Shown here: positions 9,242 to 22,075 of the stretch, one piece after another
Layout of the letters: each line of letters begins with the position of its first letter
Position numbering within the stretch: the stretch's first letter is position 1
Translations under genes and position numbers: made by a program
The notes under the pieces: model-generated
Seen by the model: the letters and a program-made list of their open reading frames with translations, nothing else
The model's database searches: none
Told to the model about the DNA's origin: nothing
Origin: Flocculibacter collagenilyticus
Lineage (GTDB): Bacteria; Pseudomonadota; Gammaproteobacteria; Enterobacterales; Alteromonadaceae
Length of the DNA stretch: 64,000 nucleotides
Assembly (NCBI RefSeq): GCF_016469335.1
Contig: NZ_CP059888.1
Span: forward strand, 2,914,001 to 2,978,000
Reading direction: 5' to 3'

Positions 9242-10808
9242 TATCAAGCTACTGGCTAACCTGCCTTTTAAAGTAAAATGGCTCTTAGTGTTATTAGCGG
9301 GTGTATCCAATACACTCGCTTTTGCACCTTTTTCAATTTGGCTTATCGCCTTTATCACCCCCGTTGTATTTTTACTTTTTATCGAGCAAGCTTCGCCGAA
9401 ACAAGCTGCATGGCTCGGCTTTGCTTATGGCATAGGTTGGTTTGGGGCTGGTATTAGCTGGGTGCATGTTAGTTTAGATTTATATGGCGGCTTACCTCTA
9501 ATCGGTTCACTATTCTTGATGCTACTGTTAGTTAGTTATCTAGCTTTATTCCCTGCCCTTTTCAGTTATATTTTGCAGCGTTTTATAAGCCAACCTCAGT
9601 GGCGAATTTTAGCTATTCCTACACTATGGCTTTGTACTGAGTATTTAAGAGGCACCCTACTTACAGGCTTTCCTTGGCTAACACTTGGCTATTCGCAACT
9701 CAAAGGGCCATTTTCTGGCATTGCTCCTATTATGGGTGAAGTTGCTATTAGCTATTTTATACTTTTATGTAGCGCACTTATTGTAGCTTTTGTTACACAA
9801 CCCCATTACCGTAAAAACATATCAGGTTTATTGGTATCCCTTATCACAATCACTATTGTAAGTTCACAATTAAGCTGGACTAAAAATACGGAAGAAAAAG
9901 CGAATATTGTTTTAGTGCAAGGAAACATAAAACAGGAATTACGCTGGGCACCTGAACAAGAGTGGCCAACGATGCTGAAATATTTGGATTTAACACGACC
10001 TTATTATAGCAATGCCGACTTGATTATCTGGCCTGAGGCAGCAATCCCGCAATTAGAACCCCTAGCACAAGATTTTTTAGATAGCTTAGATAAGTCATTA
10101 ATTTTCAATAATACTGCACTAGTTACAGGAATAACCGACTACCAACGCTTTCCTAAGGCGATTTATAATAACTTAGTTGTTGTAGGTAAAAAGTTCTCTG
10201 ATGATGAGAAACAAAGTTATTATTATGGTCACGGCAATCGCTATAGTAAGCACCATTTACTGCCTATTGGCGAGTTTGTTCCATTCGAAGATTGGCTACG
10301 CAATTTAGCGCCAATCTTCGACTTACCTATGTCGTCGTTTACGCGTGGTGATTATCAGCAACCTAGCTTAGTGGCTAATGGCTACCAATTAACGCCGGCA
10401 ATTTGCTTTGAGGTGGCATTTTCCAGTCAAGTACTCGCCAACTTCAAAGATGACACAGACTTTCTCTTAACCGTTTCAAATGATGCTTGGTTTGGTCAGT
10501 CCCACGGTCCGCATCAACACCTTGAGATCGCGCAAATGAGAGCACTGGAACTTGGCCGACCTTTTCTTCGCGCAACAAACACTGGAATTACTGCAGTCAT
10601 TAACGCCAAAGGTGAGGTTATTAAGCAGTTGCCACAATTTAAAGAAGGTGTATTAACTACAGAAGTTAGTTTAGTAAAAGGTATGACCCCTTTTGCTAGG
10701 TATGGTCACACTCCAATAATAGTGTTAGTTATAGCTGGTATATTTTTACTTATAATTCAATATATTACAAAGAATAGTAAAAGAATTGCAAAACGCTCTT
10801 CTTGTTAA
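9234..10808 (+). CDS. lnt: Apolipoprotein N-acyltransferase Lnt
   Basis: Lnt is an inner-membrane enzyme that adds the third acyl chain to the N-terminal cysteine of lipoproteins, completing the pathway begun by Lgt and LspA (lspA lies at 44.3 kb). Several transmembrane helices occupy about residues 1-215, followed by a periplasmic nitrilase-like domain and a final helix near 500. The catalytic triad is visible: E268 in WPEAAIP, K339 before HHLLPIGEF, and C391 in PAICFE. The GTG start at 9234 overlaps corC. The product has 524 residues (E. coli 512). Confidence 0.96.
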   Translation: MTNIKLLANLPFKVKWLLVLLAGVSNTLAFAPFSIWLIAFITPVVFLLFIEQASPKQAAWLGFAYGIGWFGAGISWVHVSLDLYGGLPLIGSLFLMLLLVSYLALFPALFSYILQRFISQPQWRILAIPTLWLCTEYLRGTLLTGFPWLTLGYSQLKGPFSGIAPIMGEVAISYFILLCSALIVAFVTQPHYRKNISGLLVSLITITIVSSQLSWTKNTEEKANIVLVQGNIKQELRWAPEQEWPTMLKYLDLTRPYYSNADLIIWPEAAIPQLEPLAQDFLDSLDKSLIFNNTALVTGITDYQRFPKAIYNNLVVVGKKFSDDEKQSYYYGHGNRYSKHHLLPIGEFVPFEDWLRNLAPIFDLPMSSFTRGDYQQPSLVANGYQLTPAICFEVAFSSQVLANFKDDTDFLLTVSNDAWFGQSHGPHQHLEIAQMRALELGRPFLRATNTGITAVINAKGEVIKQLPQFKEGVLTTEVSLVKGMTPFARYGHTPIIVLVIAGIFLLIIQYITKNSKRIAKRSSC

Positions 10809-10903
10809 GCGTATAAAGCGCACTTTGGTTTTCCACAAACTTCGACTGTTCAAAAATTAATAAGTATTGAGCTATCAGCCATTTAGGTTTAAGCTGAAAT
10901 GAA

Positions 10904-13348
10904 GTGGAGTTACGCGAGCAATATCAGTCGTCAATGAATCGTTCCCAACATGAGCAACGTAAAGCAATCATAGAACGCAATAAACAGGTAGTTGATGAGT
11001 TAATTAGTCATGTTTTTGAGTCTAATTTTCAGCAAGTACTTAGCGATCAACTTGTTAATGTCCCTGAAAAAGAAAGAAAGATCGTCAAAATGGAGGTCAT
11101 TCGACAATCCAAGCCGTGTACTCGTCCTTTTGCCACTACCAACACAAGCTACGAGTCAAAAGAATTTCAGTGCGGTGAAATTCGCTGCATTGTTGACACT
11201 ATTAGCGAGCAAATCCTAAGAGATAAACTCAAACAGTGGCACAATAAATATACAGTCGGTGTATATGAAGCCGCGACAGATCCCACCCTATATAAGAAAT
11301 ATGAAAGCCAATATTTACTACAGAGTGAAATGGCTTCATTTCAGTTATCTTGTATACAAGCAGGTGTAAAGTTTGATTTGCACGAACCGCAGTACACTTG
11401 CAAATACCAAAGTAAAGTCAGCACCAAAACAATACAAGTGCATGCCAATATATGCGCTATTTCAAGTCAATCTTGTACGATTAAAACCCAATATCCCGCC
11501 GAGTTTATTACAGGGGAAACCGTTCATATTGATGTATCCAAAATGCTTGATGAACCGCCCGACGAGCCATGGGTGTTCAAATACCAAGTAGTTAGTACTA
11601 ATCGTTTAAAGAATGAATGTTACCTTACCTGTCGGTTAGTTAGCACTGATTGCGAAGAGTGGATAGCATTTATCAAACAATGGCTTGAAGACAATAAAAA
11701 GAAACAAAAAGTCTTCCCTAATCCATACTCAGAGCTTGCTTATGAAGCCAGTTTTTGCGATTTACTCCAAAAAGAATCAAAATGGCTACCCATATTTATT
11801 GGAATAAATGAAGGTAAAGCCAAGCTAAAATTTGTATTAGAAACTAACCAAAACAAAACCACATTTAGTAATTTCAAAACTGAAAATGATGACATTGCAT
11901 TAAGTTCTATTTTTGATGTAGCCATATTGAAGCGGCTACTAAAAGATGGCAATGCCATTATTCTAAAGCTAACAACCAAGATAAAAGGTAAAACGATTTT
12001 TATTGCTGATACCTTAAGCAACTTAGTACAAAACAACACCCTCGACTTATTCATCAATTACGGTTTATTAAAAGGGGAAATTCATTGTTATCTCGCTAGA
12101 ATGGCTTCACTTAATAAAACGCAAATTAACGACGCCATTGCTCAAGCAAGAAATGCAGGCGCAGAGATTGATGAGGCATCACTTAATAATTTAGCTGAAG
12201 ACTTAAGTGAAATCACTCACATGATTTCACTACTACCAGTTCCTTGGGTGTTTAAAGAATTAACTTCACAACCTTTTAATCGTGAAGAGATTAAACAACT
12301 TAATGAACTGATTAAAAAACGTCGTCAAGAGGTCTTAACACGTGTTTCCACGCAACTATCAGAGTTAAGAAGCGAAAGCCGCTACTTTTATGAAATTGCT
12401 GGACAAATAATACATAACAACGAACATTATCAAGGCCATACGCTTGATATTTCCGTTTCAGGAATGCGCATCGAGCTGGAGGAGCCAATCACGATTGCTA
12501 AAGGGGAATATGTAGAAGTTGAGTTTACCGAATTAAAAAAAGCGCAAAAAAAATTAAAAATAAAAAGTCTCGTTTATGAAGTTATGTTCATTTCTGGTGG
12601 TAGCCGTATACTGCACTTGCGTGTAAAGCCTGATACTCAGAAATCAGTCAAGCCATTGCTAGAGTATTTCATTGAGCAAAATCAATCATCATTAAGTATC
12701 GACGATTACATTAACAAGCTCATGTTTACTTCAGCTTGCCTCAAAAATGTATTTACAGCGCACTATCCAGGAACTGCATTTACAGTCGCAAAACCCAGAA
12801 TTGGAAAAACAAAATTTGACCGCATGCTATTTTCCGATTCAGCATTTATTGAACCACGCTTTCTAAAACAAATTAGTGAGGCTAGCGAGCTAACCGCCAG
12901 CGTTTTCCCCGCATTTTGCGAATTAAGAAGTAAACGAATTCATATTTTACCGCTGATGAAGTCATCCTCTTTTATTAAAAATGAAGATGATGTGATTTAT
13001 ATGGAGATCAATCAGAGAGGTGTTGTCAGCCGTAAGCAAGTCCGCTCCGCATTGTCATCAAAATTCAGGCGAGCCAGCTTTATTAAGCAAGCTCAGCAAA
13101 AAGGACAATTTGCCGCGTTATGGTATAGCGTGATCCCTACTGAAATCGAACGTACAACCGCACTAAATAACGCGTTAGAACCATTAAAAAAACAAGATAG
13201 GCTCATGCTTAAAGCCATTAATGATTCTTTAAATGAGATTGTTGGGGTCATGGAGGTCGTTGTTATGACAGATATTGAAATCGCGTTGCTAGAAAGACAA
13301 GAAAGTCAGCGTAACCAACCAGATATTCTTGACTTAGATTTGCCCTAG
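10904..13348 (+). CDS. Large PilZ-domain (c-di-GMP binding) protein, 814 aa
   Basis: This is a cytosolic protein whose only recognisable part is a PilZ domain at about 485-600. Both c-di-GMP contact motifs are intact: RSESR (R489 and R493, the RxxxR motif) and DISVSG (D515-G520, the DxSxxG motif). A region near 180-240 (HANICAISSQSCTIKTQYP) has a similar beta pattern and may be a degenerate second PilZ fold. The rest has no motif I can name and no membrane segment. It is therefore probably a c-di-GMP effector, perhaps for motility or adhesion, but the output is unknown. The GTG start at 10904 is weakly supported; ATG 10934 is an alternative. It lies about 95 bases after lnt, on the same strand. 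Confidence 0.8.
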   Translation: MELREQYQSSMNRSQHEQRKAIIERNKQVVDELISHVFESNFQQVLSDQLVNVPEKERKIVKMEVIRQSKPCTRPFATTNTSYESKEFQCGEIRCIVDTISEQILRDKLKQWHNKYTVGVYEAATDPTLYKKYESQYLLQSEMASFQLSCIQAGVKFDLHEPQYTCKYQSKVSTKTIQVHANICAISSQSCTIKTQYPAEFITGETVHIDVSKMLDEPPDEPWVFKYQVVSTNRLKNECYLTCRLVSTDCEEWIAFIKQWLEDNKKKQKVFPNPYSELAYEASFCDLLQKESKWLPIFIGINEGKAKLKFVLETNQNKTTFSNFKTENDDIALSSIFDVAILKRLLKDGNAIILKLTTKIKGKTIFIADTLSNLVQNNTLDLFINYGLLKGEIHCYLARMASLNKTQINDAIAQARNAGAEIDEASLNNLAEDLSEITHMISLLPVPWVFKELTSQPFNREEIKQLNELIKKRRQEVLTRVSTQLSELRSESRYFYEIAGQIIHNNEHYQGHTLDISVSGMRIELEEPITIAKGEYVEVEFTELKKAQKKLKIKSLVYEVMFISGGSRILHLRVKPDTQKSVKPLLEYFIEQNQSSLSIDDYINKLMFTSACLKNVFTAHYPGTAFTVAKPRIGKTKFDRMLFSDSAFIEPRFLKQISEASELTASVFPAFCELRSKRIHILPLMKSSSFIKNEDDVIYMEINQRGVVSRKQVRSALSSKFRRASFIKQAQQKGQFAALWYSVIPTEIERTTALNNALEPLKKQDRLMLKAINDSLNEIVGVMEVVVMTDIEIALLERQESQRNQPDILDLDLP

Positions 13349-13363
13349 TTTGTAAAGTAACCG

Positions 13364-13435
13364 CTAGCAAACCTGAATGCTGAATAATGGACGTGAAAAT
13401 GTCTCTATCAATTTCCAACTTCTCAGGTTTACTAG
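13364..13435. repeat. Imperfect inverted repeat between convergent genes
   Basis: CTAGCAAACCTGA (13364-13376) pairs with TCAGGTTTACTAG (13423-13435) with one mismatch across a 46-base spacer. It fills the 100-base gap between the PilZ gene and the cis/trans isomerase gene. It has no T tract at either end and could be a bidirectional transcription barrier or simply a chance repeat. Confidence 0.3.
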
Positions 13436-13448
13436 AGGACCTAGTCAC

Positions 13449-15911
13449 TTACAGTAAAAAACTACCTTTCTCGTCATCATCAAACTCACTTGGCTTTGCC
13501 CATCGTGGGTATCGATTTAAGTCATATATGCCAGCGTCAATAGCTTCATGCTTTTTCATGTAGTCTGTAAAACTATGAAAAATATTCCAAAAATCTGGAT
13601 GCATCCGCCTTATTCCCCACTGGTCGATAATTTTTGCAAATGACTTCTTGTTTTTTGCCGCTTTTAAACGGGCAATAAACTTAGGTACGTCGTCAAATTT
13701 AATGTCAAAAATCAAATTAGGGTAACTACCGATGACACTTGGCAAAATGGTTAAACTGTCTAATGATTCTTGATACCGTAAAGACTCACCTAGCATAAAT
13801 GCGACATTAGAATGACGTCTATTCCTTAATATAGAAAACGCCGACATTTCTCCATTTGGCAAACGAACACGAATAAAGGTGGTGTCTGGGAATGACAATA
13901 CCGCCGGCAACTGTTTTGCTTTAACCGCTGCAATATCGGAAAGTTGATGAGCAACCGCTTCTGCATATTTCGCTGACTCTTCACTAAACTTTGCAGTGTA
14001 ATCTAGCTGCTTCTTGTCAGCTAGAGAGCATGGCACATCACCTTTACAGCGATTTATTCCATCGTATTGCTTAGTTAATTCTGGGTTATACGCCATAACT
14101 CGCTTAAGTAACTCGTTTTTTGGCTGCTTTGTTTGATACTTAATGTTAGTGGGTGTTGATGTGTCTAGCTCATGATAAGTAATAGCATGCTTTAGCTTTC
14201 CACTGTTTTGATACCAATGGCTGTACATTTTTTCCCGAGATGCTGGCGGCAAGAATCGTAAAAAGTTAGTTTCGCCTTCATTTCGTATTAAATCAAAATA
14301 CAGTCTGGTTTGTGCTTGATGCGACACACTACCGTAAACATTAAACCCTACCACCAGCTCATAAAATGTACGCTCAAAAAGCGGATAGTCCATCACCCAT
14401 GCAGTTAATGGTAACCCACCTTTCCAGCCCTGCATGACTGACGCACTGTTGTGGTGGCGCAAAATTGTTAAGAAAGCATTTGGGTTTGTTGCTTCCCCTG
14501 TCCAGATATGGGCTAAACTCGCGCCGTCTTTATCAAAGTCGTTATATTCTTCTTGGCGTTTTGTTAAGTATGTATTTCTCTTATTTTGATATGACAGCCA
14601 CTCTGAACCCAGTTCCGATAATCCAGACTTTTGACCTGGCACCCCTAACAGGCTGTTTACTTTGGCACGGTAATTAGGGTTGTTGGTATAACGCTCAGTA
14701 TTAGGATCTTCAAACATAACCCAGAATTGATCACGAATAACATCCGTAGCTATTTGACCGCGACAAACAGGCCCCCTAATAAAATTACGCACAAAAAACT
14801 CTGCGTCATTTAGCAAAAACTGATAGCGTGATGTGGCTGGCATTGCACTAAATGTTTCAAATGGATTCGCTTTTTCTTCTAAGTCATAGCCAGGCAATTT
14901 TCCAACCGACCATTCAGGCTTTAAAAATAGTGTTTTGTATTCTTCTAGTCTTGCCGCATCAAATTGATACGTAATATGCGTTTTATGCACAATGGTTGAG
15001 GTGATAGGCACTAAGCGATAGAAAAATGGCTGTTGTGGCTTATCATTTGGTCGAGTCGTTGGAATAGGAATAACGGGCTTACCACTTGGCGTGGTAGAAC
15101 GTACCAGTTTAAAGAAATTCAACTTGTCTGTACGGGTTATATTGGCCACTTCTTCTGCACTTAAAAAATATAAATGCGCTAAAAATAGGTGCTCATATAA
15201 ATATCTAGCAGTAAGCTGTATGCGCTTATCTTTGCTATTAAGCCATTGCTCCCACTTATCAATCTGCTTAACTTCGCTTTCAGAAAGCTTAAAATGTGGC
15301 TGAAATATTTTAGCACCTTGTTGCAACCATGTAGCTAGCGTCGCGAAGTCGTTATTTGCTAAGCCAGTTACAGCATAAGGCATGCCACCGTAAGGAAAGT
15401 CTTCTACATACTCTTCAAATTCACCAGGGTTAGGACAGGTGTACTCTCTATCTAGGCCCAGCTGTAATTCTTTAGGGATGACTTGGTTGGGTTTTAACTG
15501 CTTAGCATGGCCATGTTGCACCATTTTTTGCAAAATTGAAGATGACTGTAAATCAGCATGTGCAGACACTACATCAAAAAAGCCCAGCTTACGCCAAGCC
15601 TCTACCGTTTGCGCGTCAACGCCCAATCGAGTCGGCTGAATGTCTTCTATGCGAGTGCCGTCATACACTTTTTGTTTACTTGCTCCGCGTCTAACACCTT
15701 CTGCCGATTCTAGCTTAAGTTGGCAGGGCGCATCGTAGCACGCATGGCAAGCAATACAATTTTTATCAAATATGGGTTTTATATCTCGGTGAAACTCTAT
15801 TTCTTGATTTTGGCTTACTACCTTGTCAGTGCGCTCACTTGCTTGAGCCAATGCAGGTAGCATCCAAATATAGAACAAAACAATGAGGGTGCTGCGTACG
15901 TTTAAATGCAT
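13449..15911 (-). CDS. cti: Periplasmic fatty acid cis/trans isomerase (Cti)
   Basis: Cti is a periplasmic haem enzyme that converts cis-unsaturated phospholipid acyl chains to trans, rapidly rigidifying the membrane under solvent or heat stress in Pseudomonas and Vibrio. A Sec signal peptide (residues 1-25, ending ALAQA) is followed by a c-type haem site, CIACH, with C52, C55 and H56 and further cysteines just after. The remaining long domain matches the family pattern (820 residues; P. putida Cti is about 766). The gene is alone on the minus strand, convergent with the PilZ gene and 106 bases from the Lon-like protease gene. Confidence 0.88.
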   Translation of the reverse strand: MHLNVRSTLIVLFYIWMLPALAQASERTDKVVSQNQEIEFHRDIKPIFDKNCIACHACYDAPCQLKLESAEGVRRGASKQKVYDGTRIEDIQPTRLGVDAQTVEAWRKLGFFDVVSAHADLQSSSILQKMVQHGHAKQLKPNQVIPKELQLGLDREYTCPNPGEFEEYVEDFPYGGMPYAVTGLANNDFATLATWLQQGAKIFQPHFKLSESEVKQIDKWEQWLNSKDKRIQLTARYLYEHLFLAHLYFLSAEEVANITRTDKLNFFKLVRSTTPSGKPVIPIPTTRPNDKPQQPFFYRLVPITSTIVHKTHITYQFDAARLEEYKTLFLKPEWSVGKLPGYDLEEKANPFETFSAMPATSRYQFLLNDAEFFVRNFIRGPVCRGQIATDVIRDQFWVMFEDPNTERYTNNPNYRAKVNSLLGVPGQKSGLSELGSEWLSYQNKRNTYLTKRQEEYNDFDKDGASLAHIWTGEATNPNAFLTILRHHNSASVMQGWKGGLPLTAWVMDYPLFERTFYELVVGFNVYGSVSHQAQTRLYFDLIRNEGETNFLRFLPPASREKMYSHWYQNSGKLKHAITYHELDTSTPTNIKYQTKQPKNELLKRVMAYNPELTKQYDGINRCKGDVPCSLADKKQLDYTAKFSEESAKYAEAVAHQLSDIAAVKAKQLPAVLSFPDTTFIRVRLPNGEMSAFSILRNRRHSNVAFMLGESLRYQESLDSLTILPSVIGSYPNLIFDIKFDDVPKFIARLKAAKNKKSFAKIIDQWGIRRMHPDFWNIFHSFTDYMKKHEAIDAGIYDLNRYPRWAKPSEFDDDEKGSFLL

Positions 15912-16017
15912 AATGACTTCACTACCTACTACGTTATTTAAGCAAAACGGTTATTTTGCGATGAGTTTATAAACATAAGCAGCTGTTGCTTTCTCAACCG
16001 CTAAAACTTATTTTGGA

Positions 16018-18414
16018 TTACTCCGCTTCGCCACCTGTTACTGCATCAGCAATATTTTTTAGGCGCTGTAGCGCAATATAGTTCACTGTATTTTTCGGGT
16101 AAGTGCCTCTTCTTGTGATTTCACCCGCGGTATGATTCATTAGTAACTCTAACGCTTGATCGACCGTTTCGACAACAAACACATTAAAAGCGCCTTGCTC
16201 TACTGCGGTTGCCACTTCTTCACTTAGCACTAAATTTACATGATTAGCTTTAGGAATAATTACTCCTTGCTTTTTAGTCAGTCCGCGCGATTTACATAAT
16301 TTAAAGAACCCTTCAATTTTCTCATTAACACCGCCCACGGCTTGCACTTCACCATGCTGGTTGATTGAGCCAGTGACCGCTAGCGACTGATCAATTGGAA
16401 TTTGCGTGATGGCCGATATTAATGCGCAAACTTCACCTAACGACGCACTGTCGCCATCTATATGACCATAGGACTGTTCTAACGCAATGTTTGCAGACAC
16501 TGTAAGAGGAAATTCTTGCGTGTATTTATTACCTAAGTAGCCTGTTAATAACATAACCCCTTTTGAGTGAATAGACTTACCTAGATCAACTTCACGTTCA
16601 ATATCAATAATACCATTCGCACCAGCATACACCGTTGCACTAATGCGTGCAGGCGTGCCAAATCGTGTATCACCAATCTCTAGCACCGTTAAACCGTTTG
16701 CTTTACCAATCTGTAATGACTCGGTATCAATTAATATGTGACCTTCTTTAATATCATCTAAAATTGACTCGCTAATTTGGCCTGTTCGGTATTGCTTACC
16801 TTGAAGCGCTTCCTCAACATGCTCGGCTTTTATAACTGTACATTCATCTTGCAAACTGAAATAACAGGCTTCGTTTATCAGCTCGAGTACATCGGCAAAT
16901 CTTGCCGATAATTTATGCTGATGCTCGGCTTGGCGAAAAGAAAACTCTAGTAGTCTGGCAATCGCACAGGGGCTTATTTCATCAATGTCGATTTGCTCTA
17001 CATACTGTAATATTTTTTGAATAAACTCGTGATGAGCCCGATCATTTGCATGAATTTCATGCTCAAAGTCAGCTAACACTCTAAATAGCTCATTAAATTC
17101 ATCGTCATACTCTTCCATCATGTAATAGAGCTGACGCGATCCTAATAGAATAATTTTTACATCAAGAGGAATTGGTTGCGGACTTAAGGTAATTGAGCTA
17201 ACCATACCAATGTCGTGGTGGTAAGGCTCCATTGTCAGTTTATGCGATTGCAACGCCAATTTCAGAGCTTCCCACACATAGGGATTACTCATTACTTTGT
17301 CGGCTTCAATAACTAAATAGCCACCATTAGCTTTATGTAATGCACCAGTGCGGATTTTTCGGTAATTAGTAAATATTGAACCTTGAATGGAGGAGTATTC
17401 TATTCTGCCAAAAATATTTTGATACGTTGGATTTGGCTCATATATGATAGGAGCGCCATCACTTAAATCATAATGGAATAAAAGATTAGGCATATATTCA
17501 TCTACAAACATCGCCTTAACATCGTATTCGTCTTTATTTTCATTTTCGGTTTCTTCAGGCAGCCAAAGCATAATATGCTCTAAAAGCTTATCTTGCATTT
17601 TTTTCAAAAACTGCAAAATACCTATTTCAGCATTATATTTATGCTCTAAATCCTTCAATAACGGCCTAATTGCTTGCTCTATCGTTTCCTGGCGTAACTT
17701 ACGTAATCCCTCTGATAATTCACGCTTCCATCCCGGTAACTCAAGTAACTGTTCGTTGAGAAACTCTTCTAATTGGTCTATTAAATCAAAATAATATTGT
17801 CTTTTGTCATCGGGCAAGTTGGCAAATTGCGTGTCATCAATTGGTTTACCATCGATCACAGGTGCGAAGGTAATTGACCCCTTCTCTTCATACAAAACAA
17901 CGCCATGCTCCATTGCTTTCTTTTCAACGGATGCTATAGCGTTATCGTATTTTTGATTGAAGTGGCGATCGAAGGCTTTTTTTCTTCGCTGATAACTGGG
18001 GTTATCAAACGCGGCGGGAAACGTATCTACTATTTCATCAATTAATGCACTAATGTCATTACAAAATCCCTTACCATCACCCGGGCTTAACATTAACGCT
18101 TGTGGGCATCGCTCATCTTCAAAATTATTCACGTAACACCACTCATGAGGTGTTTCTTTGGTTTTGGCTAATTCAGAAAGCTGCTCGTTAACTAAGGTAA
18201 AACGACCAAGCGCCGACTCCCCCATGACATAAACGTTATAGCCCGGAAAATCCATCCCTAGACCAAAGCCTAGTGCATTTTTAGCTCTTTTTTGTCCAAT
18301 AAAGGTAACGGGGTCTTGAGACTGTGATGCTAAACTGGCTTCAATTTTGTTGAGCTCAATGTTAGGTTTAAGTTGTGCTGGCTTAAGCTTGGCGATTTCT
18401 TGAGTAGTTGTCAT
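16018..18414 (-). CDS. Lon-like ATP-dependent protease (AAA_32 / S16 family)
   Basis: This is a Lon-family protease of the YcbZ/LonB-like group rather than classical Lon, lacking the N-terminal Lon substrate domain. The N-terminal AAA_32 region carries a P-loop-like GESALGRFT in which the usual GK is GR, a form I recall from this family. The C-terminal S16 peptidase has the Ser-Lys dyad: S656 in DGDSASLGE and K699 in GGVNEKIEGF. The product is 798 residues. A good ribosome site (GGGGCAGGGA) precedes ATG 18414. It is expected to degrade misfolded cytosolic proteins; its substrates are unknown. Confidence 0.9.
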   Translation of the reverse strand: MTTTQEIAKLKPAQLKPNIELNKIEASLASQSQDPVTFIGQKRAKNALGFGLGMDFPGYNVYVMGESALGRFTLVNEQLSELAKTKETPHEWCYVNNFEDERCPQALMLSPGDGKGFCNDISALIDEIVDTFPAAFDNPSYQRRKKAFDRHFNQKYDNAIASVEKKAMEHGVVLYEEKGSITFAPVIDGKPIDDTQFANLPDDKRQYYFDLIDQLEEFLNEQLLELPGWKRELSEGLRKLRQETIEQAIRPLLKDLEHKYNAEIGILQFLKKMQDKLLEHIMLWLPEETENENKDEYDVKAMFVDEYMPNLLFHYDLSDGAPIIYEPNPTYQNIFGRIEYSSIQGSIFTNYRKIRTGALHKANGGYLVIEADKVMSNPYVWEALKLALQSHKLTMEPYHHDIGMVSSITLSPQPIPLDVKIILLGSRQLYYMMEEYDDEFNELFRVLADFEHEIHANDRAHHEFIQKILQYVEQIDIDEISPCAIARLLEFSFRQAEHQHKLSARFADVLELINEACYFSLQDECTVIKAEHVEEALQGKQYRTGQISESILDDIKEGHILIDTESLQIGKANGLTVLEIGDTRFGTPARISATVYAGANGIIDIEREVDLGKSIHSKGVMLLTGYLGNKYTQEFPLTVSANIALEQSYGHIDGDSASLGEVCALISAITQIPIDQSLAVTGSINQHGEVQAVGGVNEKIEGFFKLCKSRGLTKKQGVIIPKANHVNLVLSEEVATAVEQGAFNVFVVETVDQALELLMNHTAGEITRRGTYPKNTVNYIALQRLKNIADAVTGGEAE

Positions 18415-18599
18415 TCCCTGCCCCGAATAATACTGAATGATATATACTTTACCTTAGCGTCAGATTTAAAAAAATGTAATTTTGTTTTTAAATTTAATAA
18501 TTTATGCTTAGTGAGTATCTAATGAACAGCTTGACCATTGAGCGATCAGTTTTAGCTGTATCAAATTTATTTGTTTGAAGTATGATAAAGTCGGTCACT

Positions 18600-19088
18600 T
18601 TAAGGTGCTAACGGCTCTCTAAAATAGTAAATATGCCCGCACTCAGGGCACTCTGGAATTTCAGTAGGATGCACAATACTTAACTTATAACCGCATTGCT
18701 TGCAGGTTAATTCGCCCATCCCCAACCATTCACCGGCGTGATAAACACCATTGTGTTTAAAGTCTTGTACTAACTCTTGCCATTCAATTTGAGATTTATC
18801 GGTCAGTAAAGCTAACTCTGCCCATACGCCTTCTTTTAAAGTGTGTAAATACGTAGATTCGTTAACGTCTTTTTTGTAGTCTTTATAAAATGTATCTATA
18901 TCGCGCTTGATATAATTAGTAAATAACGTCCATTCTTCTTGAGTCATATCTTTTACTGCTTGCCAGTGGGCAGCACTTCGGTCAAAAAAGTCATCAAACC
19001 TTTTCGATTCATTTTCTTTGGTATCTTCTAGCCAGCGATGAAATGTATCAAGCCAATTGTTATAATCTTTTGGATCTTTCGACGACAT
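18600..19088 (-). CDS. ybeL: Zinc-ribbon protein YbeL
   Basis: YbeL is a conserved gammaproteobacterial protein of unknown function. The 162 residues have a charged alpha-helical N-terminal part (about 1-120, with long Glu/Lys-rich helices) and a C-terminal zinc ribbon made of CKQCG and CPECG. The length agrees with E. coli YbeL (160). ATG 19088 is preferred over an upstream TTG at 19139 because it gives the family length and has a GAG-type ribosome site. It is divergent from leuS, the same arrangement as in E. coli. Confidence 0.9.
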   Translation of the reverse strand: MSSKDPKDYNNWLDTFHRWLEDTKENESKRFDDFFDRSAAHWQAVKDMTQEEWTLFTNYIKRDIDTFYKDYKKDVNESTYLHTLKEGVWAELALLTDKSQIEWQELVQDFKHNGVYHAGEWLGMGELTCKQCGYKLSIVHPTEIPECPECGHIYYFREPLAP

Positions 19089-19204
19089 ATTTTCTACTCT
19101 TTTATTGAATAGGTGCACTAGGTTAAGTATAGATGACAATATTACTTTTCAACCGCCTCACTACTTACTTCACTATTTGCTTCATTACGCTCTTGTTAAG
19201 TTAA

Positions 19205-21973
<2,769 letters not shown>

Positions 21974-22075
21974 TAGTAACGAAACTGCCCCAACTAGCAC
22001 TCTAGCTACAAACAACTTGTAGCTAGAGTATATTAGTCAGATACTATTTTTAGGCATTAAACAGTTAGGAATATC

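Noticed and set aside
18190-18260. Arg in place of Lys in the Lon-like Walker A as a defect
   Set aside because: The GR form appears to be usual in this AAA_32 family, so it is not evidence of lost ATPase activity.
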